A stretch of DNA of 64,000 nt from Bradyrhizobium manausense (GCF_018129685.1 NZ_JAFCLG010000006.1:62001-126000); one strand, 5' to 3'. Positions 25,883 to 35,310 are shown, counted from the stretch's first letter. A program made the numbers and translations. Notes: generated from the letters alone by a model not told the origin.

Positions 25883-26755
25883 ATGATAGCCACACTCGAC
25901 ATCGCCACGGTCCATGCCTTCCTGCTGGTCGCGGACCTCCAGAGCTTCACGCGCGCCGCCGAAGCCCTCGGCACGACCCAGGCGGCGGTCAGCCTCAAGC
26001 TGCAACGGCTGGAAGCACTGCTGGGCAAACGCCTCGTCGAACGATCGCCGCGCGCGGTCCGGCTCACGGCCGACGGCGCCAGCTTCCTCGAGCGCGCTCG
26101 CGCACTGATGCAGGCGCATGACCACGCGCTCTCGGCTGAGGCGCCAGTCACGCAGCCGCTCTCGCTCGGCATTTCAGATCACGCGGCGGGCCCCGAGCTG
26201 GTGCCGCTGCTCGAACGCCTGAACGCAATGGCGTCAAACCTCACCCTCGCCGTCACCATCGGCTTCTCGCGCGAGATGCAGGATGCCTATGACGCAGGCG
26301 AGCTCGACGCCGTGATCGTCCGCCAGGAAGGCAGCCGCCGCGGCGGCGAGAAGCTGACGGAGGACGAGTTCGGCTGGTTTGCGTCGCGACGCCTCGCCCT
26401 GCCGAAGGGCGAGCCGCTGCCGCTGGCAACGCTCGCCCCGCCCTGCGGCGTCCGCGCGATTGCCGTGCGCGCGCTCGACAAGGCCGGCATCGCCTGGCGC
26501 GAGCGCTTTGTCGGCGGCGGTGTGACGGCGGTGGTCGCGGCTGCACTGGCCGGGTTGGCTGTTGCGCCGCTGGCGCGGCGAATTGCTCCGGCGGGCCTCG
26601 TCGATGTCGGACCGGCGCACAAGCTTCCCAGACTCGGCAGCTCGAAGGTGATGCTACATTCGAAGGTCAGCGATCCCGCCAAGCTCGCGGCGCTCCGTAC
26701 GGTCGCCGCGACATTCCGGAGCGCGGCAGACGGACGCATTGGCGACAGAAACTAG
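25883..26755 (+). CDS. LysR-family transcriptional regulator
   Basis: A 290-residue regulator. The N-terminal winged HTH is clear (FLLVADLQSFTRAAEALGTT and QAAVSLKLQRLEALLGKRLV). A periplasmic-binding-protein-like effector domain (about 90-285) follows. It is divergent from the tautomerase gene, the usual layout for LysR control. The TAG stop overlaps, through CTAG, the stop of the convergent membrane-protein gene. The inducer is unknown. Confidence 0.92.
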   Translation: MIATLDIATVHAFLLVADLQSFTRAAEALGTTQAAVSLKLQRLEALLGKRLVERSPRAVRLTADGASFLERARALMQAHDHALSAEAPVTQPLSLGISDHAAGPELVPLLERLNAMASNLTLAVTIGFSREMQDAYDAGELDAVIVRQEGSRRGGEKLTEDEFGWFASRRLALPKGEPLPLATLAPPCGVRAIAVRALDKAGIAWRERFVGGGVTAVVAAALAGLAVAPLARRIAPAGLVDVGPAHKLPRLGSSKVMLHSKVSDPAKLAALRTVAATFRSAADGRIGDRN

Positions 26756-27180
26756 CCCGTCTCCCCGGCAGGATGACCGCGACCGGCATGGCGTCCAGCG
26801 ACATACCAATAACTCAGCCCCGCGGCGCCGCCGGCCAGAACAAACAGCCAGACGCGATTGAACGAGCGTTCGAACAGGATTTGGCTCAGCCCCCCGGTCA
26901 CGCCGGCCGAGCAAACATAGAATAGCAGCGACCGCACCCGAAAACGCTCGGTCAGGCCGATGACGATAACGGCCGGGATCGCAGTGAGCATTCCGATCGC
27001 GAACAGGATAAGTGGCGCAGTCAGGCCAAGACCGATCAGATAATCCGACGCCGGCACAGATATTTGGGCGCGATGGTTTTCCCACATCGCCGCAACGATG
27101 AGGCAGATCTCGGCAGCGAGCGTGGCTGCCACGCATCCGCTGAGCCAGCCCTTGGTGACGCGCAACCAAGTTGACCTCAT
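26752..27180 (-). CDS. hypothetical membrane protein, last gene of the gbsR-like operon
   Basis: A 142-residue protein with four hydrophobic helices (about 13-33, 47-77, 84-100 and 108-127). No family is recognised. Its ATG (27178-27180) overlaps the TGA of the upstream gene as ATGA, so translation is coupled. This places it in one operon with the SDR fusion, the DUF4166 protein and the GbsR-like regulator. Confidence 0.75.
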   Translation of the reverse strand: MRSTWLRVTKGWLSGCVAATLAAEICLIVAAMWENHRAQISVPASDYLIGLGLTAPLILFAIGMLTAIPAVIVIGLTERFRVRSLLFYVCSAGVTGGLSQILFERSFNRVWLFVLAGGAAGLSYWYVAGRHAGRGHPAGETG

Positions 27181-28613
27181 AAAATCGCCTCGAACGCGCT
27201 GCGCAGCGTCTCGTGTCGAAAGACAAAACCGCGGCTCAGCGCCTTGTTGGGCAGCACGCGCTGGCCGCCGAGCAGCAGCTCGTCGGCAAAGCCTCCGCCG
27301 ATCCGGCGGAGCAGGCCACCGGGAATGCGGAACACCGTGGGCCGACGCAGACGGCGGCCAAGCTCCTCGGTGAACTTTGCGTTGGTGACGGGGATCGGTG
27401 CGGTGGCGTTGACCGGCCCGGCAAGGTCGGGCGTCGCCATCACATAGGCGATCAGACGGATGAGATCGTCGCGCTCGATCCACGACATCCACTGCCGCCC
27501 GGTGCCGAGCGGACCGCCAAGGCCGAACTCGAACGGCGTCAGCAGGCGCGTGATGAAGCCGCCTTCGGTGCCGAGCACGAGGCCGATGCGCAGGTTGACG
27601 ACGCGCACGCCAAGCTCCTGCGCCGGCCGCGCAGCCTTCTCCCAGGCTGCGCACAGTTCGTGGCTGAAGCAGGTGTGAGATTTTGCGGACTCCGTCAGCA
27701 CCTGGTCGGCCCATAGGCCATACCAGCCGATTGCGGAGCCGCTGACCAGCACCTCGGGCTTGCGGTCGAGCCGCCCGATCAGCTTGACGACCTCGCCGGT
27801 CATGTCGACACGCGAGCCGATGATCGTGGCGCGCTTCGCCTCGGTCCACAGGCCGTTGCCGATCGGCTCGCCCGCGAGATTGACGATGGCGTCGATATGC
27901 GTGTCCGCGGAAAGCTGATCGAGGCTGGTGATCAGCGTTACCGGCGGCGGCAGCATCTCGGCCTTCGCGGGATTGCGGATCAGCGCAATGACGTTATGTC
28001 CCGCCCCGCTGAGGCTTGCCGCAAGCCGGCTGCCGATGAAGCCGGTAGCGCCGGTGATCAGCACCGTCTTGCGGTTGGAGAGCTTCTCAACAAGTCCTGC
28101 TGCAGGCACACTCTTCATGCGGCAGAGCCGGCGCATCGCCGCAAAGTCCCTGACGCCGCAGAGCGCCGCGCCGACCGCGCAGGCGCTCGCAGCGATGCTG
28201 AGCAGGCCTTGATACATAACGCTCACGCCGAACGGCTGCGTCGCCCAGTCGATCAGCACCGGCAGCAGCAGCACCAGGATGGCACCGTAGTTGATGGCGA
28301 GCAGCGTGTGATTGATCCGCTCGCTCGGGGGCAGCTTCCGGCTCAGATCCTCCTCGACGAAATCCATCAGCGTGATGACGATCTCGGCGACCAGCACCGC
28401 GACGACCAGCACCGCCAGCAGGCCGTAGACTTCGAGCCACCCGAGCAGCAGGAACAGCAGCGCATAGAGCATGTTGCGGATGCCGTGCAGCTTGAGCTCA
28501 AACCGCTGCGATGGCCGCCAGGCCAGGCGCTCGGTGAATTCGTGATGATAGAAGGTGTCGAACACACCCATCACGATCTGGATGGCGATGAGCGTCCACA
28601 AGAGCGGCGTCAT
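27177..28613 (-). CDS. fusion of membrane domain and TIGR01777-family NAD(P)-dependent epimerase-like protein
   Basis: A 478-residue protein. Residues 1-165 hold about five transmembrane segments (MTPLLWTLIAIQIVMGVFDT, ALLFLLLGWLEVYGLLAVLV, AILVLLLPVLIDWA and others). Residues 180-478 are an extended SDR of the TIGR01777/SDR39U1 family: the Rossmann motif TGATGFIGSRL, the family blocks NLAGEPIGNGLWTEAK and SGSAIGWYG, and the end GQRVLPNKALSRGF. The stand-alone TIGR01777 protein is about 300 residues, so the membrane domain is an addition. The ATG overlaps the TGA of the DUF4166 gene. The substrate is unknown. Confidence 0.88.
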   Translation of the reverse strand: MTPLLWTLIAIQIVMGVFDTFYHHEFTERLAWRPSQRFELKLHGIRNMLYALLFLLLGWLEVYGLLAVLVVAVLVAEIVITLMDFVEEDLSRKLPPSERINHTLLAINYGAILVLLLPVLIDWATQPFGVSVMYQGLLSIAASACAVGAALCGVRDFAAMRRLCRMKSVPAAGLVEKLSNRKTVLITGATGFIGSRLAASLSGAGHNVIALIRNPAKAEMLPPPVTLITSLDQLSADTHIDAIVNLAGEPIGNGLWTEAKRATIIGSRVDMTGEVVKLIGRLDRKPEVLVSGSAIGWYGLWADQVLTESAKSHTCFSHELCAAWEKAARPAQELGVRVVNLRIGLVLGTEGGFITRLLTPFEFGLGGPLGTGRQWMSWIERDDLIRLIAYVMATPDLAGPVNATAPIPVTNAKFTEELGRRLRRPTVFRIPGGLLRRIGGGFADELLLGGQRVLPNKALSRGFVFRHETLRSAFEAIL

Positions 28614-29275
28614 GATACGGCCTCCCTGAACAATGCAGACTGGTGGATCAGCGCGCCGTAACGCGGATGAATGACATCGAGAGTGAAGCGGAACGCGCCC
28701 TCGCCGAGATCCGAGTGTGTCACGGTGAGATCGCCCGGCGTGAGCCATTGCGGCAGCGGGATCCAGAAGCTTCCCAGCTGCAGGCCGTAACCGGCACTGC
28801 GAAACGTCAGCGTCTCGCCTTCGACCGCAATGCGGAGCGCCATGGAGACGCCGAAGCCGACATATTCCTCCAGACCGGTCGGGCCGGCGAAACGTTTGGC
28901 CGAATGGATCACCTGCGGAAAGCCGCGCTTGCGCGCGCAGATCCGGGTCCAGGTCTGTCCGCCGGTGGCACCATCCTCGGTGACCGTGACGATCATCGGC
29001 ACGCCGGTGTCGCGCCCGATTGGCAGCGGCCCGCCGATCAGCCGTGCGGCCTGCGCGAACCACCAGCCGATCTCGCTGAACGAGACCTCGTCGACCACGC
29101 CGACATAGACGACGCTGTCGCCGTCAGCGACGCGCTTGGAGAAGCGCCGCCAGGTCGCCAGCGGCAGGCGGCCCCAATCCTCGTCCGACAACAGCGAACG
29201 GAAGCGGCGGTCGTCGAGCAGCTTGATGTGAGCGGAGGCTGGAGCGTTGGAGCCTGGTAATCTTGCCGACGTCAT
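28610..29275 (-). CDS. DUF4166 domain-containing protein
   Basis: A 221-residue soluble protein beginning MTSARLPGSNAPASAHIKLL. The DUF4166 region covers about 45-215, with IGWWFAQAARLIGGPLP and VIHPRYGALIHQSALF as clear blocks. In other genomes this domain is often fused or adjacent to TIGR01777/saccharopine-reductase-like proteins, which matches the neighbour. The ATG at 29273-29275 has AGGAGG six bases upstream. Gap to the regulator gene is 16 bases; the stop overlaps the next start. Confidence 0.84.
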   Translation of the reverse strand: MTSARLPGSNAPASAHIKLLDDRRFRSLLSDEDWGRLPLATWRRFSKRVADGDSVVYVGVVDEVSFSEIGWWFAQAARLIGGPLPIGRDTGVPMIVTVTEDGATGGQTWTRICARKRGFPQVIHSAKRFAGPTGLEEYVGFGVSMALRIAVEGETLTFRSAGYGLQLGSFWIPLPQWLTPGDLTVTHSDLGEGAFRFTLDVIHPRYGALIHQSALFREAVS

Positions 29276-29291
29276 CGCAACCTCCTCAACT

Positions 29292-29849
29292 CTACTTGGC
29301 CTTGCCCAGCGGCAGCAAATTCGCGATTTTCTCGCCAAGCCGCATCAAGGCGACCACACGCGGCCGCGGCACTTTCAGCATCTGCATGAACCAGTGATCG
29401 GCGAGCTCGGTGAAGGCGAGCATCTCCTTCAACCGTTTGCTCGCGACCGGATTGATGGTGGGATCGTCGGCGGCGTCGGTGACGCAGGCCCTGAGCGCCG
29501 TGATCGCCGGATCGAGCTCGCGCTCCTTGCGCCGCGCCGCGATGCGGGCCGCGACCTCCCAGATGTCGGTCTCGGCCTCGAAGTGATCGCGGCGGTCGCC
29601 GAGGATCGGCACCCGCCGGATCAGGTTCCAGGCGAGCAGTTCCTTCAGCGAGTTGGAGACGTTGGAGCGGGCCATGCCGAGCGTGTCGGCGATGTCCTCC
29701 GCCGTCATCGGCGCCTCCGCGAGATAGAGCAATCCGTGGATCTGACTGACCGAGCGGTTGACGCCCCACTGATCGCCCATGTCGCCCCAATGCAGAACGA
29801 AGCGCTCAACGGCGGCGGGGAGTTTCTTCTTTCCGGTTAATTCTGTCAT
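29292..29849 (-). CDS. GbsR/MarR-family transcriptional regulator
   Basis: A 185-residue winged-HTH regulator, the first gene of a four-gene operon. The GbsR-like N-terminus (VERFVLHWGDMGDQWGVNRS) precedes an HTH (MTAEDIADTLGMARSNVSNS) and the wing (RRVPILGDRRDHFEAETD). GbsR in Bacillus senses choline; the ligand here is unknown. The ATG at 29847-29849 lies inside a palindrome that may be an autoregulatory operator. Confidence 0.9.
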   Translation of the reverse strand: MTELTGKKKLPAAVERFVLHWGDMGDQWGVNRSVSQIHGLLYLAEAPMTAEDIADTLGMARSNVSNSLKELLAWNLIRRVPILGDRRDHFEAETDIWEVAARIAARRKERELDPAITALRACVTDAADDPTINPVASKRLKEMLAFTELADHWFMQMLKVPRPRVVALMRLGEKIANLLPLGKAK

Positions 29850-29856
29850 AACAGAA
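29841..29856. promoter_or_regulatory. TTCTGT-N4-ACAGAA palindrome over the regulator start codon
   Basis: A perfect 6+6 inverted repeat with a 4-base spacer that contains the complement of the ATG. Binding by the encoded regulator would block its own operon. This is inferred from position only. Confidence 0.4.
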
Positions 29857-30001
29857 ATATCTGACAATTGCGGTTGCATGTCAAGGACCCCAACCCGCCT
29901 TGCGTCATGCATACCGTTCGCAATATTTGCCTAAAAACGTCCCAGAGACTCGGAACCAAACGCCTTGACGAGCGTTTGCTCCGGTCGAGGCGGGGTCCGG
30001 A

Positions 30002-31522
30002 ATGGTGAAAAAGTTCAGTCAACAGAGAGACTTGTTCGAAAGCGAACGGAGTTTCCGGCTGTTGGTTGAGGGCGTCGCTGATTACGCGCTCTACATGCTC
30101 GATCCCAACGGCATCATCACCAGCTGGAACATCGGCGGCGCGCGGATCAAGGGCTATTCGCCCGAGGAGATCCTCGGCCAGCATTTCTCGCGCTTCTATA
30201 CCGAGACCGACCGGGCCAACGGCAAGCCTGCCCGGGCGCTCGGCATCGCGCGCGACCAGGGCCGCTACGAGGAGGAAGGCTGGCGCGTCCGCAAGGACGG
30301 CACCTTCTTCTGGGCGAGCGTCGTGATCGACCCGATCTACGAGGACGGCGTTCTCGTCGGCTTTGCCAAGATCACCCGCGACATCACGGAGCGGCGCAAC
30401 ACGCAAATCAAGCTCGAAGCGATGCAGACGCAGCTCGCGGAGTCGCAAAAATTCGACGCGCTCGGCCAGCTCACCGGCGGTGTCGCGCACGATTTCAACA
30501 ATTTGCTGATGATCATCAGCGGCAGCCTTCATATCCTCAAGAAGGGCGACGTAGACGATCCCAAGTTTCAACGCGCGATCTCGGCGATCGAAACCGCCGC
30601 CAAGCGCGGCGCTGCGCTGACAGGCCAGCTCTTGAGCTTCGCGCGGCGGCAGAGCGTCAATCCGCAGGCGATCCGTTTCGGCGACCGCATCGCGGCGATC
30701 CGCGAGGTGCTTGACGCCGGCGTCGGCAGCTCCGTTCACCTTGCCTTCGACATCGCGCGCGACGTCTGGCCGATCAAGGCCGACGTCTCTGAGCTCGAGA
30801 CCGGGCTGCTCAACCTCGTCATCAACGCCCGCGATGCCATGCCCGACGGCGGCACCGTGACGATCGGTGCGCACAATATCGTCCTGGACGATCCGCTCCA
30901 TAGCGGCGAATTCGTCGCCATTACTGTCGCCGATACCGGGCTCGGCATTCCGTCAGACGTCGTCGACAAGATTTTCGAGCCGTTCTTCACGACGAAGCCG
31001 ATCGGAAAAGGCACCGGTCTCGGCCTGTCACAGGTGCACGGCTTTGCCCATCAGGCCGGCGGTACGGTCAAGGTCGCGAGCGAACTCGGCAAGGGCACGA
31101 CCTTCACCATCCTGCTGCCGCGCGAAACCGCGAGCATGCCGAGCGAAGCGCCCAAGACGACGCTCGCGCGCGGCAGCGGCACGGTGCTGCTGGTCGAAGA
31201 CAATCCTGACGTCGCCATCGTCAGCACCGGGTTGCTGGAGCAGCTCGGCTACCACGTGCGCCGGGTTGCGGATGCCGAGTCCGCGCTGCGCGAGCTCGAG
31301 CACAACGGCGTCGACTTCGTCTTCTCCGACGTCGTCATGCCCGGCAAGATGGACGGGCTCGACCTCGCCCATCGCCTGCGCCAGATCCGCCCCGACCTGC
31401 CGATCCTGCTCGCCAGCGGCTATAGCGAAGCCGCCGCCGGCGTGCGCGGCGATTTCCCGATCCTGCGCAAGCCGTACGAAATCCACGAGCTGAGCGAAGC
31501 GATTTCGAAACTGCCGCGGTGA
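30002..31522 (+). CDS. PAS-containing hybrid sensor histidine kinase
   Basis: A 506-residue soluble sensor kinase without membrane helices. A PAS/PAC domain covers about 15-135. The dimerisation/phosphoacceptor helix has His163 in [11 protein letters not shown]. The ATP-binding domain shows [21 protein letters not shown] and [10 protein letters not shown]-terminal receiver domain (about 393-506) has acidic VEDN and the phospho-acceptor Asp443 in FSDVVMPG. It therefore probably feeds a phosphorelay, but no response regulator is adjacent. It is convergent with the cytochrome operon. Confidence 0.93.
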   Translation: MVKKFSQQRDLFESERSFRLLVEGVADYALYMLDPNGIITSWNIGGARIKGYSPEEILGQHFSRFYTETDRANGKPARALGIARDQGRYEEEGWRVRKDGTFFWASVVIDPIYEDGVLVGFAKITRDITERRNTQIKLEAMQTQLAESQKFDALGQLTGGVAHDFNNLLMIISGSLHILKKGDVDDPKFQRAISAIETAAKRGAALTGQLLSFARRQSVNPQAIRFGDRIAAIREVLDAGVGSSVHLAFDIARDVWPIKADVSELETGLLNLVINARDAMPDGGTVTIGAHNIVLDDPLHSGEFVAITVADTGLGIPSDVVDKIFEPFFTTKPIGKGTGLGLSQVHGFAHQAGGTVKVASELGKGTTFTILLPRETASMPSEAPKTTLARGSGTVLLVEDNPDVAIVSTGLLEQLGYHVRRVADAESALRELEHNGVDFVFSDVVMPGKMDGLDLAHRLRQIRPDLPILLASGYSEAAAGVRGDFPILRKPYEIHELSEAISKLPR

Positions 31523-31552
31523 ACATCAGGCGGCGAGCTGACTGCGCGAGGC

Positions 31553-32155
31553 CTATCTAACGAAGCTTAGATAAGACGCCAGCGCCTCGACTTCGGCCGG
31601 ACCCAACGAGCGGGCGACGATCGGCATCGGCGTTCCTACTCCCGAGTGGTAACCTTGGCCCCACTGCTCCAGCCGGGTCTTCAGGTAGACGTAAGCCAGT
31701 CCGCCGAGGCGGGGAATGTCCCGCACACCCTCGGCGTTCGGACCATGGCATGCATAGCAGGACGCGACGTTCGCTTCCGGAATACCTTCGAGGTAAATCG
31801 TTCTGCCCCGTGCGGCGAGGCCCCTGTCGCCGTCATCCGCGGGCTTTGCCGGAATGGATGCGAAATAGGCAGCGAGGTCGCGCGCGTCCTGCGGCGCAAG
31901 CGCTGCTACCGCGCCCCACATGTACTGCTTCGAAAACGGGTTGTCGCGCGTGTGTTCGCGGAAGCTCCTGATCTGACTTTCGATGTATTGCGAACGCTGA
32001 CCAGCGAGCCGCGGCGCAACCGTGTATCCCTGTCCTCCGGTGCCGTGACACCAGGTGCAATTGCGGACCCGGGAGTCGCCTCCGTCCCATGCCAGCGCCG
32101 GTGCGATCGAGCCCGCGATGGCGAGAACCACGAGTTTCCAACCGATGCCCTTCAT
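31553..32155 (-). CDS. periplasmic diheme cytochrome c (c4-like), last gene of the cytochrome-porin operon
   Basis: A 200-residue exported cytochrome. The signal peptide (MKGIGWKLVVLAIAGSIAPA) is followed by two c-type heme sites, CTWCHG and CYACHG, each with a downstream Met candidate ligand (QYMWG and GTPMPI). The two-domain, about 20-kDa layout is that of cytochrome c4. An in-frame ATG at 32216-32218 overlaps the TGA of the upstream gene, but starting there would put 21 residues before the signal peptide, so 32155 is preferred. It would shuttle electrons in the periplasm. Confidence 0.87.
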   Translation of the reverse strand: MKGIGWKLVVLAIAGSIAPALAWDGGDSRVRNCTWCHGTGGQGYTVAPRLAGQRSQYIESQIRSFREHTRDNPFSKQYMWGAVAALAPQDARDLAAYFASIPAKPADDGDRGLAARGRTIYLEGIPEANVASCYACHGPNAEGVRDIPRLGGLAYVYLKTRLEQWGQGYHSGVGTPMPIVARSLGPAEVEALASYLSFVR

Positions 32156-32214
32156 GATCCCGCGCTGTCGCGCCCCATGTTTGCGGCCGCCGCAGATTTG
32201 AAACGGCGTTACCG

Positions 32215-32892
32215 TCATTGCAGATAACCGACATAGGCTGCGACCGCCTCGACCTGGGATCGCGAGAGGTTGTGCGCCGTCGGCGCCATGATCGCCGAGG
32301 TATCGACCGCCGAACCCTGGCCTCGCACTTTCGCCCAGCCCCCGAGCTGGCCGACCGTATAATCGTAAAGCTGACCCGCAAGGCGCGGGATTTCATTCTG
32401 GCCCCTGCCGTCGGTGCCGTGACAGGCCGAGCACGCCGGCACGTTGGCCTCCGGAATCCCTTCCTCGTAAATGCGCTTGCCGACCGCCAGAGAGCCGCGC
32501 GGCGCTCCTCCGATCGGTTTCGGATCGAGACTCTTGAAATGGGCAGCCAGGGCAGACACCATGGACGGGCTCAGCACGTGAGCGACGTTGGCCATGATCG
32601 GATTGGTTCGCCTGCGCTCGATGAACGCGCGCAACTGGTTCTCCAGATATTGCGGCTGCTGCCCGGCCAGCCGTGGCATCGGAAAATATCCGCGATAGCC
32701 CTGGCCCGACAGCCCATGGCAGGTCTTGCAATATTCGAGCTTGGCCTCGAGGCTTCCTCGGGAGGCGACGCCGCCGTCCTCGGCATGACACGCAACGGAG
32801 AAGGCCAGCACGAGCATCAATGCCTGCAAGGCCCGGCCCAGGCCGGCCGTGCTCCGCAGCAAGATGCGCCTTCGTACCGGAGAGCGGAACAT
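32215..32892 (-). CDS. periplasmic diheme cytochrome c (c4-like)
   Basis: A 225-residue exported diheme cytochrome. A basic N-terminus and hydrophobic segment (ALQALMLVLAFSVACHA) form the signal peptide. Heme motifs are CKTCHG and CSACHG; Met candidates lie in NPIMANVAHVL and SAIMAPTAHNL. It is strongly similar along its whole length to the divergent cytochrome at 35417 (shared FPMPRLAGQQP and FIERRRTNP), so they are paralogues. The ATG at 32890-32892 overlaps the TAA of the preceding porin-like gene (TAATG), which suggests coupled translation. Confidence 0.9.
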   Translation of the reverse strand: MFRSPVRRRILLRSTAGLGRALQALMLVLAFSVACHAEDGGVASRGSLEAKLEYCKTCHGLSGQGYRGYFPMPRLAGQQPQYLENQLRAFIERRRTNPIMANVAHVLSPSMVSALAAHFKSLDPKPIGGAPRGSLAVGKRIYEEGIPEANVPACSACHGTDGRGQNEIPRLAGQLYDYTVGQLGGWAKVRGQGSAVDTSAIMAPTAHNLSRSQVEAVAAYVGYLQ

Positions 32893-33662
32893 TACCAGCC
32901 AGCTCCCCACATGTGGAAGTTCAATCCGACCTTCACGACCTGGACGGTCTGGCTGACGCTCACCAAGCCCTGGGTTCCCGTGAGCGGATCAAACATATTC
33001 AGGTTGCCGCGGCCGAACCCGTAATAGTCGTATTCAAAGCTTGCCGACCAGTGACGCGCAAAGGCCCAGTCCACGCCGGCGCCGACCGTCCAGCCGATCC
33101 GATTGTCGAGGCCGCGAAAGTCAAACGGCACACCACCGATTGAGCCACTGACCTCGTATTTGTCGCCAGCCATTGCGACGCCGCCCTTTCCGTAAAGCAG
33201 CACGTTGTCGAAGGCATAACCGACGCGCCCCGTGACGCTGGTCAGAAAATCCGTATTCGCCTGCACCAACGCCGTATCGGGAACGCTGACCGGCAGTCCA
33301 ACGGTCTTGTTGGCCTTCATGGTCGAGCCTGACGCGCTGCCTTCGATTCCGATCACGAATGCGGAGGAAGCGAACTGGTAGTCGCAGCCGATCTGGCCGC
33401 CGATAACAGCACCGCTCGGCCCTGGGTTGACGGTCGTTACCCCGACCGTCCCACCCGGCCCCGCGTTATCCTGCACCAGTTGCACTGGGTCGGTCATGTT
33501 CTTGGTGGCGAAGCCGCCGCCAAGATGCATACCACCGTAGCAGCTGGTCCAGTTGAAGCGCTCCGCGAACGGCGTTGGCGCGACCGCCAGATCGGCAGCA
33601 TGCGCCGGTCCAATCACGCTCAGTGCGAGCGCTGCGACTTGTACGGCAATCGATTTTCTCAT
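32892..33662 (-). CDS. outer-membrane beta-barrel protein (Omp25/OmpA-like small porin family)
   Basis: A 256-residue exported protein with signal peptide ending PAHA|ADLAV. The rest shows alternating-residue beta strands with aromatic girdles (VTGRVGYAFDNVLLYGKGG, WSASFEYDYYGFGRG) and ends VGLNFHMWGAGW with a C-terminal Trp, as for Bam-inserted barrels. The usual rhizobial NWTGFYVG start is NWTSCYGGMH here, adding a Cys that could pair with the one in GGQIGCDYQF. It lies between the cytochrome-porin gene (25-base gap) and a diheme cytochrome. Confidence 0.87.
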   Translation of the reverse strand: MRKSIAVQVAALALSVIGPAHAADLAVAPTPFAERFNWTSCYGGMHLGGGFATKNMTDPVQLVQDNAGPGGTVGVTTVNPGPSGAVIGGQIGCDYQFASSAFVIGIEGSASGSTMKANKTVGLPVSVPDTALVQANTDFLTSVTGRVGYAFDNVLLYGKGGVAMAGDKYEVSGSIGGVPFDFRGLDNRIGWTVGAGVDWAFARHWSASFEYDYYGFGRGNLNMFDPLTGTQGLVSVSQTVQVVKVGLNFHMWGAGW

Positions 33663-33687
33663 GCGACGATCTCCTGAGCAGCCCGGC

Positions 33688-35223
33688 CTACATTGCGAAC
33701 CAGGCGTGGAGGAATAGGGTGTTGTTGTCGTGGGCGGCGACCGAGGTACCGTTGAACTTGTTGTAATAGGTGTATTGCAGGCCGATGCGGGCGTTGAACC
33801 ACGGCCAGCCGATCATCTTGCTCGCCCCGAAGGGGATGTAGGCGATCTCGGCCTGCCAGCCGTCACTGTTGGGGGTCATGGCCAGTCCGCTGAGCGGGTC
33901 GGTGCCGTAAAGATTCGCGTCGGAAGTGCCCGAGATTTTGAAGTACTGGCCGGTGAGAACGACGCGGTTGTCGGCCCCCATCGCCACGGAGGCCTGCAGC
34001 TTCATGCTGTTGACCACATTGGTCGGATTGGCGGCGGCGAGGCTCGCAAAGCTGGAGTCGAGCCGCTGATATTCGCGAATGTAGCTGCCGCGCAATGTCA
34101 GCCAGAAATCGTCACCTTGATATTGGTATTGCGTGTCGAAGCCAATGTCGGTGAACCTGTCCGACAAGGGATCAACCGCGGTTGTCCAGGTGCCGAAGGC
34201 GGTGTTGAGCCATGGATGGAGCTCGGAATACATGCCGAAGGTTCCGATCATCCATGTATTTCGGCCCCAGTGCGGCTCAAACGCCACGCGCCAATATGGC
34301 GCGACGCCGCCGAGTTGTCCGACGCCGAACGGATCCGTGCCGAGCGCATTCTGCTGGCTGAAGGAGAGCATCTTGTAGCCGGTCACTTCGAGATACAGCA
34401 GATCGTTGATCATCGCGTATGCGCCAACGCCGCCGACATGCGCGGCGAGCGCACCCTCGACAACGGTTTTGGTGGCGGGCGTCGACGCCAGGTTCGAAGC
34501 CGCATAGGGGAATCCCCATGCCGGCGTGGTGTTCCACAGATCCTGCACGGTCGGATTGTTGTTGGCGGTGATGCCGTAGACGACGTCGAGAGGTCCGACC
34601 ATCGCGGTCCCCGCAAAGCGCACGTCGGTGTTGTCCCACGTCCAGGTGTGTCCGAAGGGGTCGCCAAATCCTCCGGCCGGTACCGCGTTGTAAGTGACTT
34701 GCGCGAACGCGCCGATGTTGCTCGTGATCGCGCCGCCCCAGAAGATGCTGAACGGCGACATGACGGTGTTGTTGTTCGGGGCATAGGGATCTGTCGGCGC
34801 AGGCAGGTCCGCCTGTGTGTGGGTGAAGCCGACGACCGCCATCATCGAGATCGGCGGGACCCATTCCTTGCTATCGGCATCGGCCCGAGATTGCGGCGCC
34901 ACCGCCTTCGCGTAGCCGCGCAGCTTGTCGTACTCGGCGCGCACGTCCATCGCGTCGTTGGACGAAAACGGCGTCGTGCGGAATTGGCCACCGCCAGCAG
35001 TATATCCGAGCAACTTGAAGCGACGGCCGTAAGGCGTGAGCGCGGGAAAGTCGGTATGGCATGTGCCGCACGGTTGCCCGGTTTGGCGCGCGAAACTCGG
35101 CAAGGCCTGCGCAGGCGACGCAAAAACGATCGTCAGCCAAAAAGCCGAGAACAGGATTGCGCCAACTGCGACCAGCTTCCAGCTTCCTAGCAAGCCAAGA
35201 AAACGACCGCGGTCAGCTCGCAT
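33688..35223 (-). CDS. fused monoheme cytochrome c-porin, Cyc2-like
   Basis: A 511-residue exported protein, first gene of a four-gene operon. A long signal peptide ends near ASPAQA (residue 40). The mature protein opens SFARQTGQPCGTCHTDFPAL with one c-heme site CGTCH (52-56), then TPYGRRFKLLGY. About 430 residues of alternating beta pattern follow (FWLTLRGSYIREYQ, ARIGLQYTYYNKFNG) to FLHAWFAM. One N-terminal heme plus an outer-membrane barrel in one chain is the architecture of Cyc2, the outer-membrane iron oxidase of Fe(II)-oxidising bacteria, and the SFARQTG..C..CHT.FP block resembles Cyc2 and related proteins. Function as an iron oxidase is not shown; homologues occur outside known iron oxidisers. 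Confidence 0.8.
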   Translation of the reverse strand: MRADRGRFLGLLGSWKLVAVGAILFSAFWLTIVFASPAQALPSFARQTGQPCGTCHTDFPALTPYGRRFKLLGYTAGGGQFRTTPFSSNDAMDVRAEYDKLRGYAKAVAPQSRADADSKEWVPPISMMAVVGFTHTQADLPAPTDPYAPNNNTVMSPFSIFWGGAITSNIGAFAQVTYNAVPAGGFGDPFGHTWTWDNTDVRFAGTAMVGPLDVVYGITANNNPTVQDLWNTTPAWGFPYAASNLASTPATKTVVEGALAAHVGGVGAYAMINDLLYLEVTGYKMLSFSQQNALGTDPFGVGQLGGVAPYWRVAFEPHWGRNTWMIGTFGMYSELHPWLNTAFGTWTTAVDPLSDRFTDIGFDTQYQYQGDDFWLTLRGSYIREYQRLDSSFASLAAANPTNVVNSMKLQASVAMGADNRVVLTGQYFKISGTSDANLYGTDPLSGLAMTPNSDGWQAEIAYIPFGASKMIGWPWFNARIGLQYTYYNKFNGTSVAAHDNNTLFLHAWFAM

Positions 35224-35310
35224 CGCGCCACCCCAATTTGCTCGCAGCCAGCCGTCAATACGGTGATCGCTGCCGAGGACACTGAGCTAAAACCGAACCA
35301 ATCCGCGCGA

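Noticed and set aside
28614-29063. N-terminal extension of the TIGR01777-family frame
   Set aside because: This stretch overlaps the DUF4166 gene in another frame and lacks family similarity. The ATG at 28611-28613, overlapping the upstream stop, is the natural start.
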